Source: Paraphysoderma sedebokerense (taxonomy: Eukaryota; Blastocladiomycota; Physodermatomycetes; Physodermatales; Physodermataceae). Taken from it: a stretch of DNA of 64,000 nt. Positions 1-11,905 of the stretch are shown here, piece after piece. Both the position numbers and the translations under genes were made by a program. The notes beneath the pieces are model-generated. The model saw only the letters and a program-made list of their open reading frames with translations. It made no database searches and was not told the DNA's origin. Each line of letters starts with the position of its first letter. Position 1 is the stretch's first letter. The stretch covers positions 124,001 through 188,000 of the forward strand of contig JAHLJZ010000040.1 of the NCBI GenBank assembly GCA_025602915.1. The letters are read 5' to 3'.

Positions 1-3000
1 TCCTAGTTCTGTCCCTCTTCCGGAGCCTGAATTTCCAGCTCTAGACACCCATGCTGGCGCGCAAGATCCGCTAATCGACGAAATCTCCGCCGTATTGAGG
101 GATTGGTGCCACAATTTGAAAGAATGTCTGAAAAAACAGTCATATACTCAATACGCACATATTAAAAAACACGTCACATTCTTATTTCGTGCTCGCCGGC
201 AACTTTTGGTAGGATCCCTCGGTACGGAAGCGTCGACAAAGCTACGTAAAGATATTTCAAACCGAATTCACATTGGCAACCAACTACAAAGTCTCGATCA
301 TATTCTTAGAGATACCACTAGTGGAGCGATTATTGATGATCATGGCCATACTATGATTAGTATTCATAATATGCATACGAGCAACAACACTAGTCCCGAA
401 GAAACTGTCTCCGCCTCCAGCACCAACTTGAATGCAGGCGGAATAGCCTCAGAAATATTAGCGAGACAGCATCAGATATTTTTTGAATTAAGGAGTGCCG
501 GTATCAGCATCTCTCAAAACGATTCTGCCGAACTACGATTCTCGTTGTATAGTCAAACCGAAAGACGATTTGTAACTGAAGATTTCGTAATATTGGTTAA
601 ATCAGATGGTACCCCGAAAGATCCGAAGCCGTCAAACAACCGAACATTGTTTCTTGACCTTACTTCTCGGGATTTGAGCCATGATCTCTTCTTCGTGTGT
701 AAAGTTGTCAAAGTCGGTGGATTGACAGACAAAGATTCAACATCAAATTCTTACAGACGGCCAGTCGGAGTTGCTGTGTTGGAATGTAGAGATATCCTCC
801 AAGGAAAGGAAACTCAACCCACGAATGGCTTTCAGATGCGTGTCTTCCCTCCTTTCAACGAACCGAACTTCGGTACAATGCATGAGGTTATGATTGAAAA
901 GACTGGAGGGTACGATACTACCTCTAAAGGTGACACAATATACGTTTCTCTGAGGGCACTACAAGGCGACTTAGACAAAGTGACGAAGGATAATCCCTCT
1001 CTCATCAAAGACGTTCATTGTACTCCTCGTATGGGTTTTTCGGAAGTGTTGAATCCTCACGAAGACCGACATCATTTCTATATCACTCTCGTATCCGGCG
1101 AATTTCACAAAACATCAGGTAAAAATATTGAAGTTGTTTGCGAAGCCAGATCCGAAAGTGGAGAGACATTGGCGAGGGCCATTTCCAAAGGTATCGGACT
1201 GCCTCCATGCACAGAATACGAGAGTTACATCTTTTACCATAATTCAACTCCAAAATGGCATGAAACTTTCAGAGTGGAGATGCCAGCGGAAGTTTTTGAA
1301 AAAGGTCATATTTTCTTTCAGTTCCGTCACTGTTCGTCTGGAGCTGAAGACAAGGCAGAAAAGACGTTCTCATGGGGAATATTACCCCTTATACGGCAAA
1401 ATGGGGCTGTGGTTTCGGACGGTCCGCAGCAAATTACTCTTTATAAGTATGAGAAGAAACACCTTACTGGAAACATCTATCTTTTCCTCTCCGGCGTAGC
1501 ATCGGCGAATACCACTCCTCTCAACGGTATGATGGATCCCACAGCCAAACTAGTTCCGGCCAAAGATACCTTCTTGATTAGTACTCAGCTTACGTCGACA
1601 AAGTTTACCCAGAATCTATCTCTCATGAAAGTTCTAAATTGGAAACGATCACTTCAGTCAACATATAACGATATGCCATCGATTCTCAAAGATATAAGAT
1701 TGATCGCCGAGTCGGAACTATTAAAATTCGTTAAACCCATTCTCGATGCATTGTTCGGCATTCTCAATTCCCCCAAAAATCAGACGAAGGAACTTAGCGA
1801 CCTTATCTTTGCCGATCTTCTTCACATCTTTAATCTTGTGTTGGATCGCCGCTATCATTCTTTCAAACCGGTCCTCGTTGATTACATTGCAAACAAATTC
1901 TCGGCTGCCAACTCTGGTCCGCATCTGATTAAATCTATGAAGCATCTCTTGTCAGATTTCAGCAATCCAATTTTAATCAAAGATTTAAGAACAGCAATCA
2001 AAGTATTTGAATTTACGATGAAGATTATTATTAAAGCACGAGATCTGCAACGGCAAGAAGAGAAAAATGTTGGACAAATTGACGATGCAAAGGAATTAAA
2101 ATTCAAAGACGATCTCAAAGAATTATTTCAAACGATTAATCATATGATGGCCGACGTAACTCAAGATGCACTCATCGCGGTACAAACAATGGCATTTCAA
2201 CATTTTGCCAACATTGTACCTGTTTTGTCCAAATGCTTTTCCAGCGTTGAAATAGCGGACATTATCATCTCATTTACAGATTCCCTCGCTTCTAAAAAGG
2301 GAACGGTGATTCATTACAAACTTCAATTTATTCAATCCTTGATCAAAGGCTCGGTATTTGATGCCTCAGAATCTCGCTGCAAATTAACTCAAGCCACTGT
2401 ACGATGGATTAAAGACCATATCGCTTTCTGGGAACCAAGCGTTGATCAAAGTTTGCGCCAAGAAATTTTCAAACTCTGCATTTCTATTTTGGCGGAATTG
2501 TTGAACAAAATTCAAACGTTGATTGGCAATGGTACCGAAATTGGAAGTCAGGAAGGACTTGCGTCAGATATGGACACACTAATGAGTGTGACGGAACTCT
2601 TGCCAAATTTAATGGAGGCGTATAAAGACGCTGTTATGTCAAGTGAAAGTAGCGGTACCCGAGTTTCAATGTTCCAGAGTATGTCACAAACACATATCAC
2701 CATCAACAGTCCAAGTTCTGCAAGTGGTGTCCCGTTGCCGCCTGCTTTGACCGGCGCTTCTCCTATCCAACAATCCGTTCCTTCATTTGCGCCTACACAG
2801 TCAACGATTAACGCTTCGGTCTCGAATTTACCTAGTCCTAATCACACTACGTCGATCCTATCGATGCCTCAAACACCTAGCACACCAACTACACCATCAA
2901 TTATACTGCCTCCACAAACGGGTCACTCATCAGGAAACAGCACAGCCGCCAAATTAGCGTCCACTATGCTCGCAATCTTCCATCTTCTCTCAGAATCTAA

Positions 3001-5718
3001 TATTGGTCGGTTCTTCTACAACGTATACAACAAGAGAGGAAGAGATGGTACCTCTGGTTTTTTGAAGCAAATATTCTCAGCCCTCGCCTCCGTTCTTCAG
3101 GGTGACGCTTACCCTCAAGGATGGGTCAATCTTAACATTATCATTCATAAAACGGCCTTGAAGGTATTCAAGGGTGTCGCCTTAGTCATGAAAAACGAAT
3201 ATGTACCAGAGCCGGGCCAAGCATTTGATCAAGATTTGTGGACGCAATTTTTCTATATGGTTTTGACGTTGTTAAGCAGTCCGCATCTTCAAGTGGAGTT
3301 TTATACGGCTCAAAAGTGGCGGGCTGTATCTAAATTAGAAATTGATATTCTTGCCGACGGCAGTCAACTTTTAAAGACCTTGTGGTCTGTTATTGGAAGG
3401 ACTCCGGATGGTCAAGTCGTCCATGATTATCAGTTACGATTAATCCCATTCTTGATTGGTCGTGTAATCGAATTGACTATTTCTTCAAACCCACAAATTC
3501 GCGAATCCGCACTCGACATCTTGTTCAGTATGATTAAAAGAGAGTATGCTTTCTGCAAATCCATCAAACGGCTTGAAAGAGATGTGCTGGAGCATATCGA
3601 TAGATTGGTCTTAACCGAATGTAAAGGAGATGATGTTTTCAGACGCAATTTTGGATTTATCACATCACGACTTCTTCGAACTCGTAATGTCGTACCAGAG
3701 CTTCGTCGGCAATGTCGCGAATTCTTCCTGTCTGTTGATCAATTCTTGATACTTCTCCTTCGCGTCCGCAATCTTCCCCCCGGCGAAGAATTTGAAGAGG
3801 AACGAAGAGCTGCTATTTTCAGACTCGCCAATTTCATGAAGAGCATTGGAAGAACCGATATTTACATCAAATATGTACACCATTTAGCCATGATGCAGCT
3901 GAAGAGTAGTAACTATACAGAAGCAGGAGCAACGTTGAAACTTCACGCAGATCTCCTACAGTGGTCGACAGATAATATATTAGATGCAAACGAAGAAGTT
4001 GGTTTTGAAAAGTCACAGACCGAATTTGAGAGGAAAGAAGAGCTTTATTACAGAATCTTGGAATACTTTGATGAAGGTAAATGCTGGGAAAGCGCCATCA
4101 TGCTCTGCAAAGAACTGGCCGCCCAGTACGAGACGATGATATACGATTACCAGAAATTATCGGAGATCCTTAAACGGCAGGCAACACTGTGCAATTCAAT
4201 CCGTACACAGGAGCGATATTACAGTGAATACTTTCGAGTCGGTTATTACGGTAAAGGCTTTCCGACCACTGTTCGAAATAAGCAATTCATCTATCGTGGT
4301 TTAGAATGGGAAAAAATTGGACCATTCTGTGAGCGTATTCAAAACAAACATCCAGACTCCACTTTGCTGAAATCCAATGTGCCACCAAAAGATGACATTC
4401 TAAATTCGAACGGACGATACCTGCAAATCACTAAAGTCGCCGCCGAACCCGATAAGAATCAAGCTATTTTTGCCAAAGGTGATCTCGTTGCGGAGCCGAT
4501 CCGTCAATACTATGAATTCAACAATATCAATACTTTCAGCTTTACTCGTCCATTCAGGAAAGGCCAAAAGTCCGATAACGAGTTCTTGGATCTATGGACT
4601 GAGAAGACATACTATACTACGGAAGAAATGTTCCCACATTGTCTTACTCGATCTGAGGTCATTTCTGTTCGTACCGTAGAATTTTCTCCAATTGAAAACG
4701 CAGTTCAGGCAATGACTCAAAAGAATCAAGAGTTACTGCAGCTGGAAAAGAAATATGGTGTTTATAAGCAACCCGGTGAAGTTAATTGCAATCCGTTGAG
4801 TATGAGTTTGAATGGTGCCGTTGACGCTCCTGTGAATGGTGGTGTACCCATGTATAAGAAAGCTTTTATCAAGTCTGATTTCAGAAAGCAGAGTGAAGAG
4901 CAGGGAATATTGGTTCAGAAATTGGAAGACTCGATTGATGAACAGGTATGGTTTCTTTCGTCCATCATTTTTTTGTCCTTTGTTAAGTATAATATTCACA
5001 CTGTTCGGATCGATTTAGGTCATTATCATCCATCGATGTATTGAAATCCATAATCGTATCGCTCCAGCACAAATGAGACCGCTGCACGAAACAATTGTGA
5101 ACTGTATGTATTTTTTCCCCACTCTTATAATTACTATCCCTCTTTCGCAAAACCTTATGCTAACTCCATTTTGTTGCATTCTGCTCGCCATCTCGAACTT
5201 CAGTCTTTTACAAAAACTTTGCCGAAGAAATCGAACGTCTGGGACTACAGCGACCTGTAGAAAATACAACGCCGACAATTACCTCAGTGTCGTCTGGTCG
5301 TGCACCATCTACACTATCTTTGAACACTCCAACAATTAGCACTGGCTCATCAAAGAATAACAATTACCGCATGTCTGTTGCCAACATCTCCCCTTCTTCG
5401 TCCATGAATATGATAAGCCCCGTCACCAGCAACTCCGGAATGAATAGTAGTTTGAATTCCCCCAGTGGTGGATATAACTCAAACGGAACATTAGGTGGTA
5501 CAGCCGGTAACCATGTTTTACAAAACTTGCGAATTAATGGCAACGGCAGTGTAAAAGGAAATAGCAGTTTAAGAAAGAAATCTGCATTGAGTCATCAAAT
5601 GCACGCTGGAAGTCCCTTGGTGGAGAAACAAGGCAGTCAAACTAGTTTCGATGAATTGAAAGATGGTGAATATTGGAAAAAAATGACGACAGGTAGGAGA
5701 GAAGGAAAAGGTAAATAA
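1..5718 (+). CDS. DCK1: DOCK-family Rac exchange factor (Dck1-like), 5' partial
   Basis: This is a DOCK-type guanine nucleotide exchange factor, which with ELMO/Lmo1 activates Rac-like GTPases at membranes to steer actin. The reading frame is open to the left edge, so the N-terminus (normally an SH3 region) lies outside the window. A DHR-1/C2 region (about nt 1070-1480; HFYITLVSGEFHK, YHNSTPKWHETF) is followed by a long helical region and then the catalytic DHR-2 (about nt 3840-4760; YTEAGATLKLHADLLQWS, FRVGYYGKGFP, PIENAVQAMTQKNQEL). Two introns near the 3' end (4946-5018 and 5104-5203) restore the conserved FYKNFAEEIERL segment. The tail is Ser/Asn-rich low complexity. The family assignment is secure. 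The DOCK-A/B (ELMO-binding) subtype is inferred from resemblance to DOCK1 and yeast Dck1. Confidence 0.93.
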
Positions 5719-6281
5719 TGAGTATTGTCAGGGATAGAGTAGTGAGTTCGAAAGGATCATATAGATACATGAGAGGTTTCGATGGTACCATCGGTATTGC
5801 TTGGTGTTGTTGTTGTTGTTGTTTCCTTGCTGATGTTTACAAATCGTATTTATTTCAATTCTTATTTATGCGTTTATGTGGACCGCTGTGTTGGTGACTT
5901 CTTCTTGGGTCTTTGGCGGAACCAAAGTGTGAGTGAAATAGTGGCATTCCTTCGTATGTGTTTAATTGATATATAAGAATATATATTTGTTTATAAGTTT
6001 CTATATTCAGTTGTATAATAATAAAGATTTATGATGATATTGAAAATCATTCCATCAGTGACACCTGTCGGCTAAGACTTCGAACGCGACGACGGTAGCA
6101 AAGGACGTCGGACGATAACAAGATGGTAAAAGTGGAAATGTAAACTCCTTTTATTCGATCATATTATTTATATTCTCTTCATCCACAAATATATTCAAAC
6201 GCATAGAAAACATCCTACTGCAATTCAGCGCACTACTTTATTAATCACGGAGTTATTGAGACATTTGTCTTAAAGACACAC
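5719..6281. other. Convergent 3' intergenic region of DOCK and ARPC1
   Basis: No convincing gene lies here. It holds the 3' UTRs of two converging genes. A (TTG)n run sits near 5806-5822, and an AATAAA polyadenylation-type signal for the DOCK transcript lies at 6020-6025. Confidence 0.6.
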
Positions 6282-8152
6282 TTAACGGATTCGTAAGCCA
6301 GCAAAAGTCTTTTCCAAACTAGCTACATCCCAGATGACCAATTTTCCATCGACACCGCTGGTAGAATATTTTTGTACGCTACCGGGTTGGCCTTGGTAAG
6401 TGCGGATACAACTATCAAAGGAAGGAGATAGTAGAAGATAGAGTCAGAAACCAAGAAACGAAGAAGCTGAAGAAAGCCGTCAAATATTGGAATTAAAAAC
6501 ATACGTAATGGTATTTTGATGGACAGAGCTGATATTAGTGTCAGCATTTTGAGTGCCTTTTGAATCCATTTGACGGAACTTGTCGAAGGCAGAATTGGAA
6601 GAAGCAGTGGAAGACTTGGCCGAGGATTCGTCAACTTTTCCACGGAGGGTCCTAATAAAGTTTGAGAATATAAAATTGGTACCAGTCAGACACCACGATA
6701 AGTCGACTCAATGGCAAATAGAACAAAGCAGGAACCAAAGTGTACTTACCAGCCTGATTCGCCCCCAGTGAACAAAACAGGCGAGCAATCGTGTCCCACA
6801 GCGATGATGGAGGAACCAGAAAGCCAAAGGAGGGAAGTAAATGGAAGCATATTGGTCTTCACGACGACGAGGTTTTGGGTTGCGGGGTAATAAACGTTCA
6901 AAGATGAATCGTGAGCTGTTAATGGAAAAATGGTCACATTGAGACAAAACCGTAAGCGGAATTCACAGGCACAAAAACCATTAGATAATGAAGAATTCCG
7001 GGTGTGAACGGCACGTACCAACCCAAGCGAGAGAGTCACCGTTCGGACTGAATGCAACACCATGAACCCAACCACCGGTTTCAGAAGCAAATTCACCGCA
7101 GATAGTGTTGAATGGAAGCTTGTCACCCCACGGATTAGAAGGAGGCCTAATGTCTGCTGTTATAACAGGCTACACATATGACAGATCAACAGGAGAAGAG
7201 AACTTACTTGGAGTCAATGCCCTTAATATAAGCAGACAAAACTCTGGCCTAAACAACGAAATTCAACTGTCAACGGCCAGCGGTGCCTAATTGAAGCAGT
7301 AACACAGAAACGATACCTTGCAATCAGCACTACCGACGCCGACCAAGATGTCATTAGTGTGCCAGTCCAAACTCAAAACGGTACTTCGGATTGGCTTTTT
7401 CAAATGCTTGGAGACCCACCAATCGTTATCTTCTTCGAAGTAACAAATGGAGATACATCTAGCACCGGAACAAACGGCGAATTTCGTTTCGCTTGGTGAC
7501 CAACGAACATAAGTTGCTGCACGGTTGATGCGAAGAAGTACAAGGGTTGGCTTCCATGTGGCTAAGAACGAAAAGTCAGATGATAAATAACGGCGGAGCA
7601 ACCGAAAACAAGGTATGCTTACAGCTGGCGGCATCCCAGCTCCAAACATAAGCATTTCTATCTTGTGAGCATGAGACAATACGATTGGTATTGGGTGCCC
7701 AGTCGATGGAGGTGACAAGTTTGTCATGCTATAAAAATTCACGTCAGTATTTAATATGCTGGGGACAGTTGAGACGGATATCGGTGTGTTGGATACGGTA
7801 CCTCTTCAAGAACATAACCCAATACCCAAGCATTGCCTTGCTTTTCGTAAATTTGAACTTCATTGTTATTGGGACAGATAGCCACCTCTAATGAGCAAAG
7901 AAAAGCAATCAGACAAGGATAGTTAATAAGTTTGTCTTCCAGCAACATTTTGACAAGTTTTGTTTATCGCCTCAACGCCTCACAAATACTTTAGTGCGGA
8001 AATTCTTCATTTCCATTGCCAATTGAAGTAAACAAGGAGGAAGATAGAAAAGGTTGAAATACAATATTGGAGTACTCACTGGTTCTGTCTTTGTTGAAAG
8101 CATGTGCCGTGATAGGGGCGTTGACGAGCTGGTGGATTTCAGGATTCGACAT
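6282..8152 (-). CDS. ARC40: Arp2/3 complex subunit 1 (ARPC1/Arc40), WD40 protein
   Basis: This WD40 beta-propeller subunit of the actin-nucleating Arp2/3 complex is split over about nine exons. The start is [20 protein letters not shown]. Later exons read [71 protein letters not shown] and [19 protein letters not shown]. The ARPC1-specific insertion ([24 protein letters not shown]) precedes a last blade ending [16 protein letters not shown]. All frames join with GT-AG introns and no break. Spliced length is about 370 residues, as expected for the family. It is followed on the same strand side by a profilin-like gene, giving two actin regulators side by side. Exact exon borders were placed by eye. 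Confidence 0.95.
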
Positions 8153-8617
8153 TGTCGGATAAAGCAATTAGTATCAATTTGTGGTTCGTTCAAACGAGCT
8201 TAGAGGACTCTGGTCAGTCTTTATAGAGGGAGAGACATAGGAATGTTAAAAAGAGTGCAACAGCGGCTGAATATCTCCCTACTTGAGCGACCTGTGGAGG
8301 CACGAGGGCGCTAAAGTGGGAGCTGTGCTAGACGGAGGACGAAAATGCATAGTGGAGATAGCAGTACATACCGACTCCAAGAGAAGATAAAGTCGATAGC
8401 AAAGATGTAGCGCGAATGATGCGAGGGATAAAGAGGAACGGCGGAAGGAGGGAAGCAAGACACCGACAACGGGCGAATCAAGTTATCAACCTGGCAATAG
8501 AGAGTTACCGTTCTTTTTGATATCATTTCCCATCTTTCATTCCTTTTTTACAGATATTCACATAATTCTTGCTTTAACTAAATATGTATTTCCGTCTTCT
8601 AATTTACTTGAACACTT
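8153..8617. other. Spacer between the profilin-like gene and ARPC1
   Basis: About 465 bp hold the ARPC1 upstream region and the 3' end of the profilin-like gene. Only short chance reading frames are present. I see no conserved protein or RNA gene. Confidence 0.5.
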
Positions 8618-9091
8618 TCATTTGCCCTTTTGTCTAAAGTAATCCGCCAGCTTTTCTGCCGCTTCTACAGCAATCCCAGGATGGCTTTGATAAAATCCCA
8701 CAATAAAAAACATGCCTGTTCTGCAAGATATCATCCCTTCAATCGTAGGCTCTCCTGTCATTTCTCTATGCTTCTCGTTCAGGAACGCGGATGTCATCGC
8801 GTCGCTATTCTTTCTCTGTTCATATCGCATCAACTCGAGCCCATCCTTATCCACTCTAGCATAGATACTCCATTGATCTACACGAACTGCCTTGTATGGC
8901 AACCCTCCCAATGTGAATCCTTGCTCCCTAGTGTTCAATGGTTGCTCAAATAATTTGGGAATTTTGGAGATCTCATTCGGAATAGGGAAAAGGGATGATT
9001 TGGCCTTTAGGACCATATCTTTTCGACGAATGATGGCAGCATGAGCGAATGCTCCGGTGGACAAAAGAATTTCATCCAGCAAGGAGTTCAT
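8618..9091 (-). CDS. Profilin-4-like protein with an internal insertion
   Basis: An intronless frame of 157 codons starts at the first ATG (MNSLLDEILLSTGAFAHAAI), which matches the usual start of profilins. The frame is open upstream but has no other ATG. Diagnostic segments are REQGFTLGGLPYKAVRVDQW, SIYARVDKDGL and the C-terminal helix AVEAAEKLADYFRQKGK. These resemble vertebrate profilin-4 (ending SLGDYLRKKGS) more than canonical profilin-1. Profilins bind actin monomers, phosphoinositides and poly-proline. Profilin-4 is divergent, testis-enriched, and reported to bind actin and proline ligands poorly. Between the strands before the C-terminal helix there is an extra charged segment of about 25 residues (QRKNSDAMTSAF ... 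TGEPTIE). No GT-AG pair removes it cleanly, so it appears to be part of the protein. Confidence 0.82.
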   Translation of the reverse strand: MNSLLDEILLSTGAFAHAAIIRRKDMVLKAKSSLFPIPNEISKIPKLFEQPLNTREQGFTLGGLPYKAVRVDQWSIYARVDKDGLELMRYEQRKNSDAMTSAFLNEKHREMTGEPTIEGMISCRTGMFFIVGFYQSHPGIAVEAAEKLADYFRQKGK

Positions 9092-9530
9092 CACTGTATC
9101 CGCGAAGCTTAGTTTTGTGCGACGATGGTGTGATTTTCTGAGGCTATCAAATTGAATCCAGGGATCGCCCAAACGAGTGTTGAGTGTTAATTGATCGAAA
9201 GGAAAATTATCTTTCTAATGTAGGCTGATTAATCGAGGGAAATCACTGCATCGACATTTGTGTAATGATGATTGATGAATGGATGGAATGAAGGGAATTT
9301 CTGGCAGTGGGACGACAACAAGCTAAAAATAGAACAAAGAACGCGTTTGCACTTTCTTGCTCAAACCACATCATCGTCATTCCTCATCCACAATCCACAA
9401 TTGATGATATAAATCCTCTGCCATCCACAATTCCCATCGATTTCCGTCAACCACAGCTGCATTCCTTGTTCCCTATTCGTATTTCCCGACACCCTCAGCT
9501 AAAGAGCAACCAAGTCACCGTACGATACCA
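9092..9530. promoter_or_regulatory. Divergent promoter region, profilin-like / secreted protein
   Basis: About 440 bp separate two divergently transcribed genes, so it must hold both promoters. The half next to the secreted-protein gene is pyrimidine-rich (9360-9520), typical of a 5' UTR. No specific factor site was identified. Confidence 0.5.
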
Positions 9531-11348
9531 ATGTCCAAAGTAGGCATTGCCACCGTTCTCCACTTACTCGCCATACTGTCGCTAGCGACTCTGGGATTGC
9601 CTCATGCTCCTCACCTTCACTCCTCTGCTACTTCAAACCCTTCCTCCTGTCGGCCGCCGTCCCCCGCTGACTATTCAATTTCTCTCCTCCAGCCCTCTGA
9701 CCCATTCACTACATCGGGGCTGTCATCGCTGAGATTCTCAATCGTCAATAAGCGACTCAATAAACCCGTTACACCGTCCGAAATCGTTAAGGTTCATGAG
9801 AGAATCGCACATATTGTCATCATCTCTGAAAATTTGGACGTACTAGGGCATCTGCATTTTGAGGACTTTCACGACCATTCGGTCGCTCACGAACAGCGAG
9901 AACACGAAGATGGGATATATGAAGCGAAATTCCGGTTTCCATTTGGTGGGAATTATGCCATAAAAGTAGAAGTGGCGGTTACTGACCCAAACTGCTCTCA
10001 AAATGGTAATAGCGGCGATCATGTACATGGGGAAAGATCGAGTCCAGCAGTCCCAGTTGGTTCCAATGCGAAAAGCTCATGTGTTGGATGCTCTGCTCCA
10101 GTCCAAACAGCTCATTCGCACGCTCATCATCACCATCGTCGTCATAAACGGTCTGTTTTTGAAGCTCAAGATGAAGATACCGTCGTTCATGTTGGAAACG
10201 GACAATTGTACAGCCGCCAGAAGCGTCGCATCATTCCACCAAGCTTTGTACATCTCCGTAACAGTGGGCCTCAATCAAGCAGTCCAATGGTCAAGTCACA
10301 ATCTACGACTTTTGCTCGATCACCCTCTGACTCTCCGCACCCATCGCATGGAGAATTTGATACGTCAGTGATGATATCTGGGGTCTTTAAATGCGTCGTA
10401 TCTATTACCAACCCAACAGATTTCTATTTACCACAAATCCATCCCCAATTTTCGCCGTCCATAACTGTTAAAGGGTTACCCTTTCAAAATGCTGATTCAT
10501 TCCCATACCCAATCGATCTCTCGACAACATCGATTCGTCTCGCTCGTCGGTCGGCGTTCGCGCCACCTTCTGAAGTTTCATACAGCTCTGAAACTGGCGG
10601 TGTATCACACCTTCAGAAACGACATGCCGGGCATTCTCATGGGCCACCTAGGCTGTCTCCTCGGCCCTCCCCTCCGTCCTCTTCAAATGAAGGGCTACCA
10701 CCACAACCGCTCTCATCATCGCCCTTCTCATTATATTCTCCTACCATTCACATCACACGATTCCAAAAGAACCGCTGTATCCCCTTCGTATTTCATCTCT
10801 CACAATTCACGTTTCCAGAAAATCAGTTTCTCCCGACTGCCAGAGTAACCTCTTATCTAGGAGCCCCCGTTCACATCTTATTAGTCCATGCTTCCTCGTT
10901 TTCTTCCTTGAACAACGAAAACGAATCGCAATATGACGGGATAACTCATGTCCACGGGATCCCCATCGCAGACGCTAGTGTCAAGTCCGAACACAAATTG
11001 ATGGTCAAAAAATATTTAGAAACAGGAAGCGACAATTTTGATCCGTTTGTTTCATCCTCGCCCTCATCACATCCAAACACGAACCCGACTTTTAACTCTC
11101 ACACATCCATCCATTTTCAATCTCAAAGCTCCAGTCAAACGTCTCCAAATCAATTTGACGTCTGTTCTGAGTCTGCGTCCAATCATGACCACCATCATCA
11201 CGGTACTGGATCAGAAATACCCTTGATGGGACCTTACTTCACTGCGCCGCTGAATTTTAATAAAGAAGGAGTATGGAGAATTATTGCTCAGATGAAGGTA
11301 GCAGGTGGAGTGTTGGTTACCGCTGGATGGTGGGTTGACGTTGTATAA
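9531..11348 (+). CDS. Secreted histidine-rich protein with putative Kex2 sites
   Basis: A single 605-codon exon begins with a hydrophobic signal peptide (residues 1-23). Residues about 85-150 form a beta-rich domain (HERIAHIVIISENLDVLGHL, YEAKFRFPFGGNYAIKVEV). It resembles domains in bacterial secreted proteins in which an HIV-S-L-H-LH pattern precedes a G-Y/F-P-GG-Y pattern. A similar beta motif recurs at the C-terminus (GPYFTAPLNFNKEGVWRIIA). Between them the chain is rich in His, Ser and Pro, with clusters HSHAHHHHRRHKR (about 195-207), HAGHSHG (365-371) and HDHHHHG. Lys-Arg pairs at 206-207, 231-232 and 363-364 look like Kex2 cleavage sites, so the precursor may be cut. Metal binding is inferred from His density. 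The converging neighbour is a Cu-only SOD. Molecular function is unknown. Confidence 0.8.
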   Translation: MSKVGIATVLHLLAILSLATLGLPHAPHLHSSATSNPSSCRPPSPADYSISLLQPSDPFTTSGLSSLRFSIVNKRLNKPVTPSEIVKVHERIAHIVIISENLDVLGHLHFEDFHDHSVAHEQREHEDGIYEAKFRFPFGGNYAIKVEVAVTDPNCSQNGNSGDHVHGERSSPAVPVGSNAKSSCVGCSAPVQTAHSHAHHHHRRHKRSVFEAQDEDTVVHVGNGQLYSRQKRRIIPPSFVHLRNSGPQSSSPMVKSQSTTFARSPSDSPHPSHGEFDTSVMISGVFKCVVSITNPTDFYLPQIHPQFSPSITVKGLPFQNADSFPYPIDLSTTSIRLARRSAFAPPSEVSYSSETGGVSHLQKRHAGHSHGPPRLSPRPSPPSSSNEGLPPQPLSSSPFSLYSPTIHITRFQKNRCIPFVFHLSQFTFPENQFLPTARVTSYLGAPVHILLVHASSFSSLNNENESQYDGITHVHGIPIADASVKSEHKLMVKKYLETGSDNFDPFVSSSPSSHPNTNPTFNSHTSIHFQSQSSSQTSPNQFDVCSESASNHDHHHHGTGSEIPLMGPYFTAPLNFNKEGVWRIIAQMKVAGGVLVTAGWWVDVV

Positions 11349-11905
11349 ATCATGAAGAATGAATTGATTCGGAGTAGAAGAGTTATTCTTTGTGATTCAT
11401 TGACCGACGGTTGGAATGTGGTTTCTGAATACTGCACTGGAAAATTTCTTGAAACATCGGATCCTATTTTATAAAAAGGCTCGAGGGGTGTACTCAAGTA
11501 TTGAAAGCTTTCTCGCATAATTTATTGTAATCCCACCGTCGTTGTAAATGTTTTCTTTGGCGTTTTCGCGTGATATTTAATGTGTCAATATAATTTTCCC
11601 TATCCATGTCTCTGCTGTTTATATACTTTTATACTTACACTACGCCCGAGGCGCTTATCTAGAATCTTGGGATCGGGTATCCCGCCAAATTAAAGCTAAA
11701 CCGGCTATTATAAGGGAAAAATAGTATATTTCAGATTCCATAAACGGTTTACATTATCGCAAAAAAAATAAGTCATTAATATCACATAATTTCATCCAAA
11801 TTTTCATTCCAAATTCAAAACCCACGTCACATTCTAATGTTTGCCTTTTTAATCCACTTATAGTCTTATACAGTTACATAAATTTAGGTTGTATATTTTC
11901 TTAAT
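11349..11905. other. Convergent 3' intergenic region
   Basis: An AT-rich 557-bp spacer separates the His-rich protein gene from the SOD gene, both pointing into it. I see no gene or repeat beyond a short poly-A run near 11761. Confidence 0.5.

Noticed and set aside
5806-5822. (TTG)n microsatellite
   Set aside because: Too short to be remarkable; an ordinary 3' UTR simple repeat.
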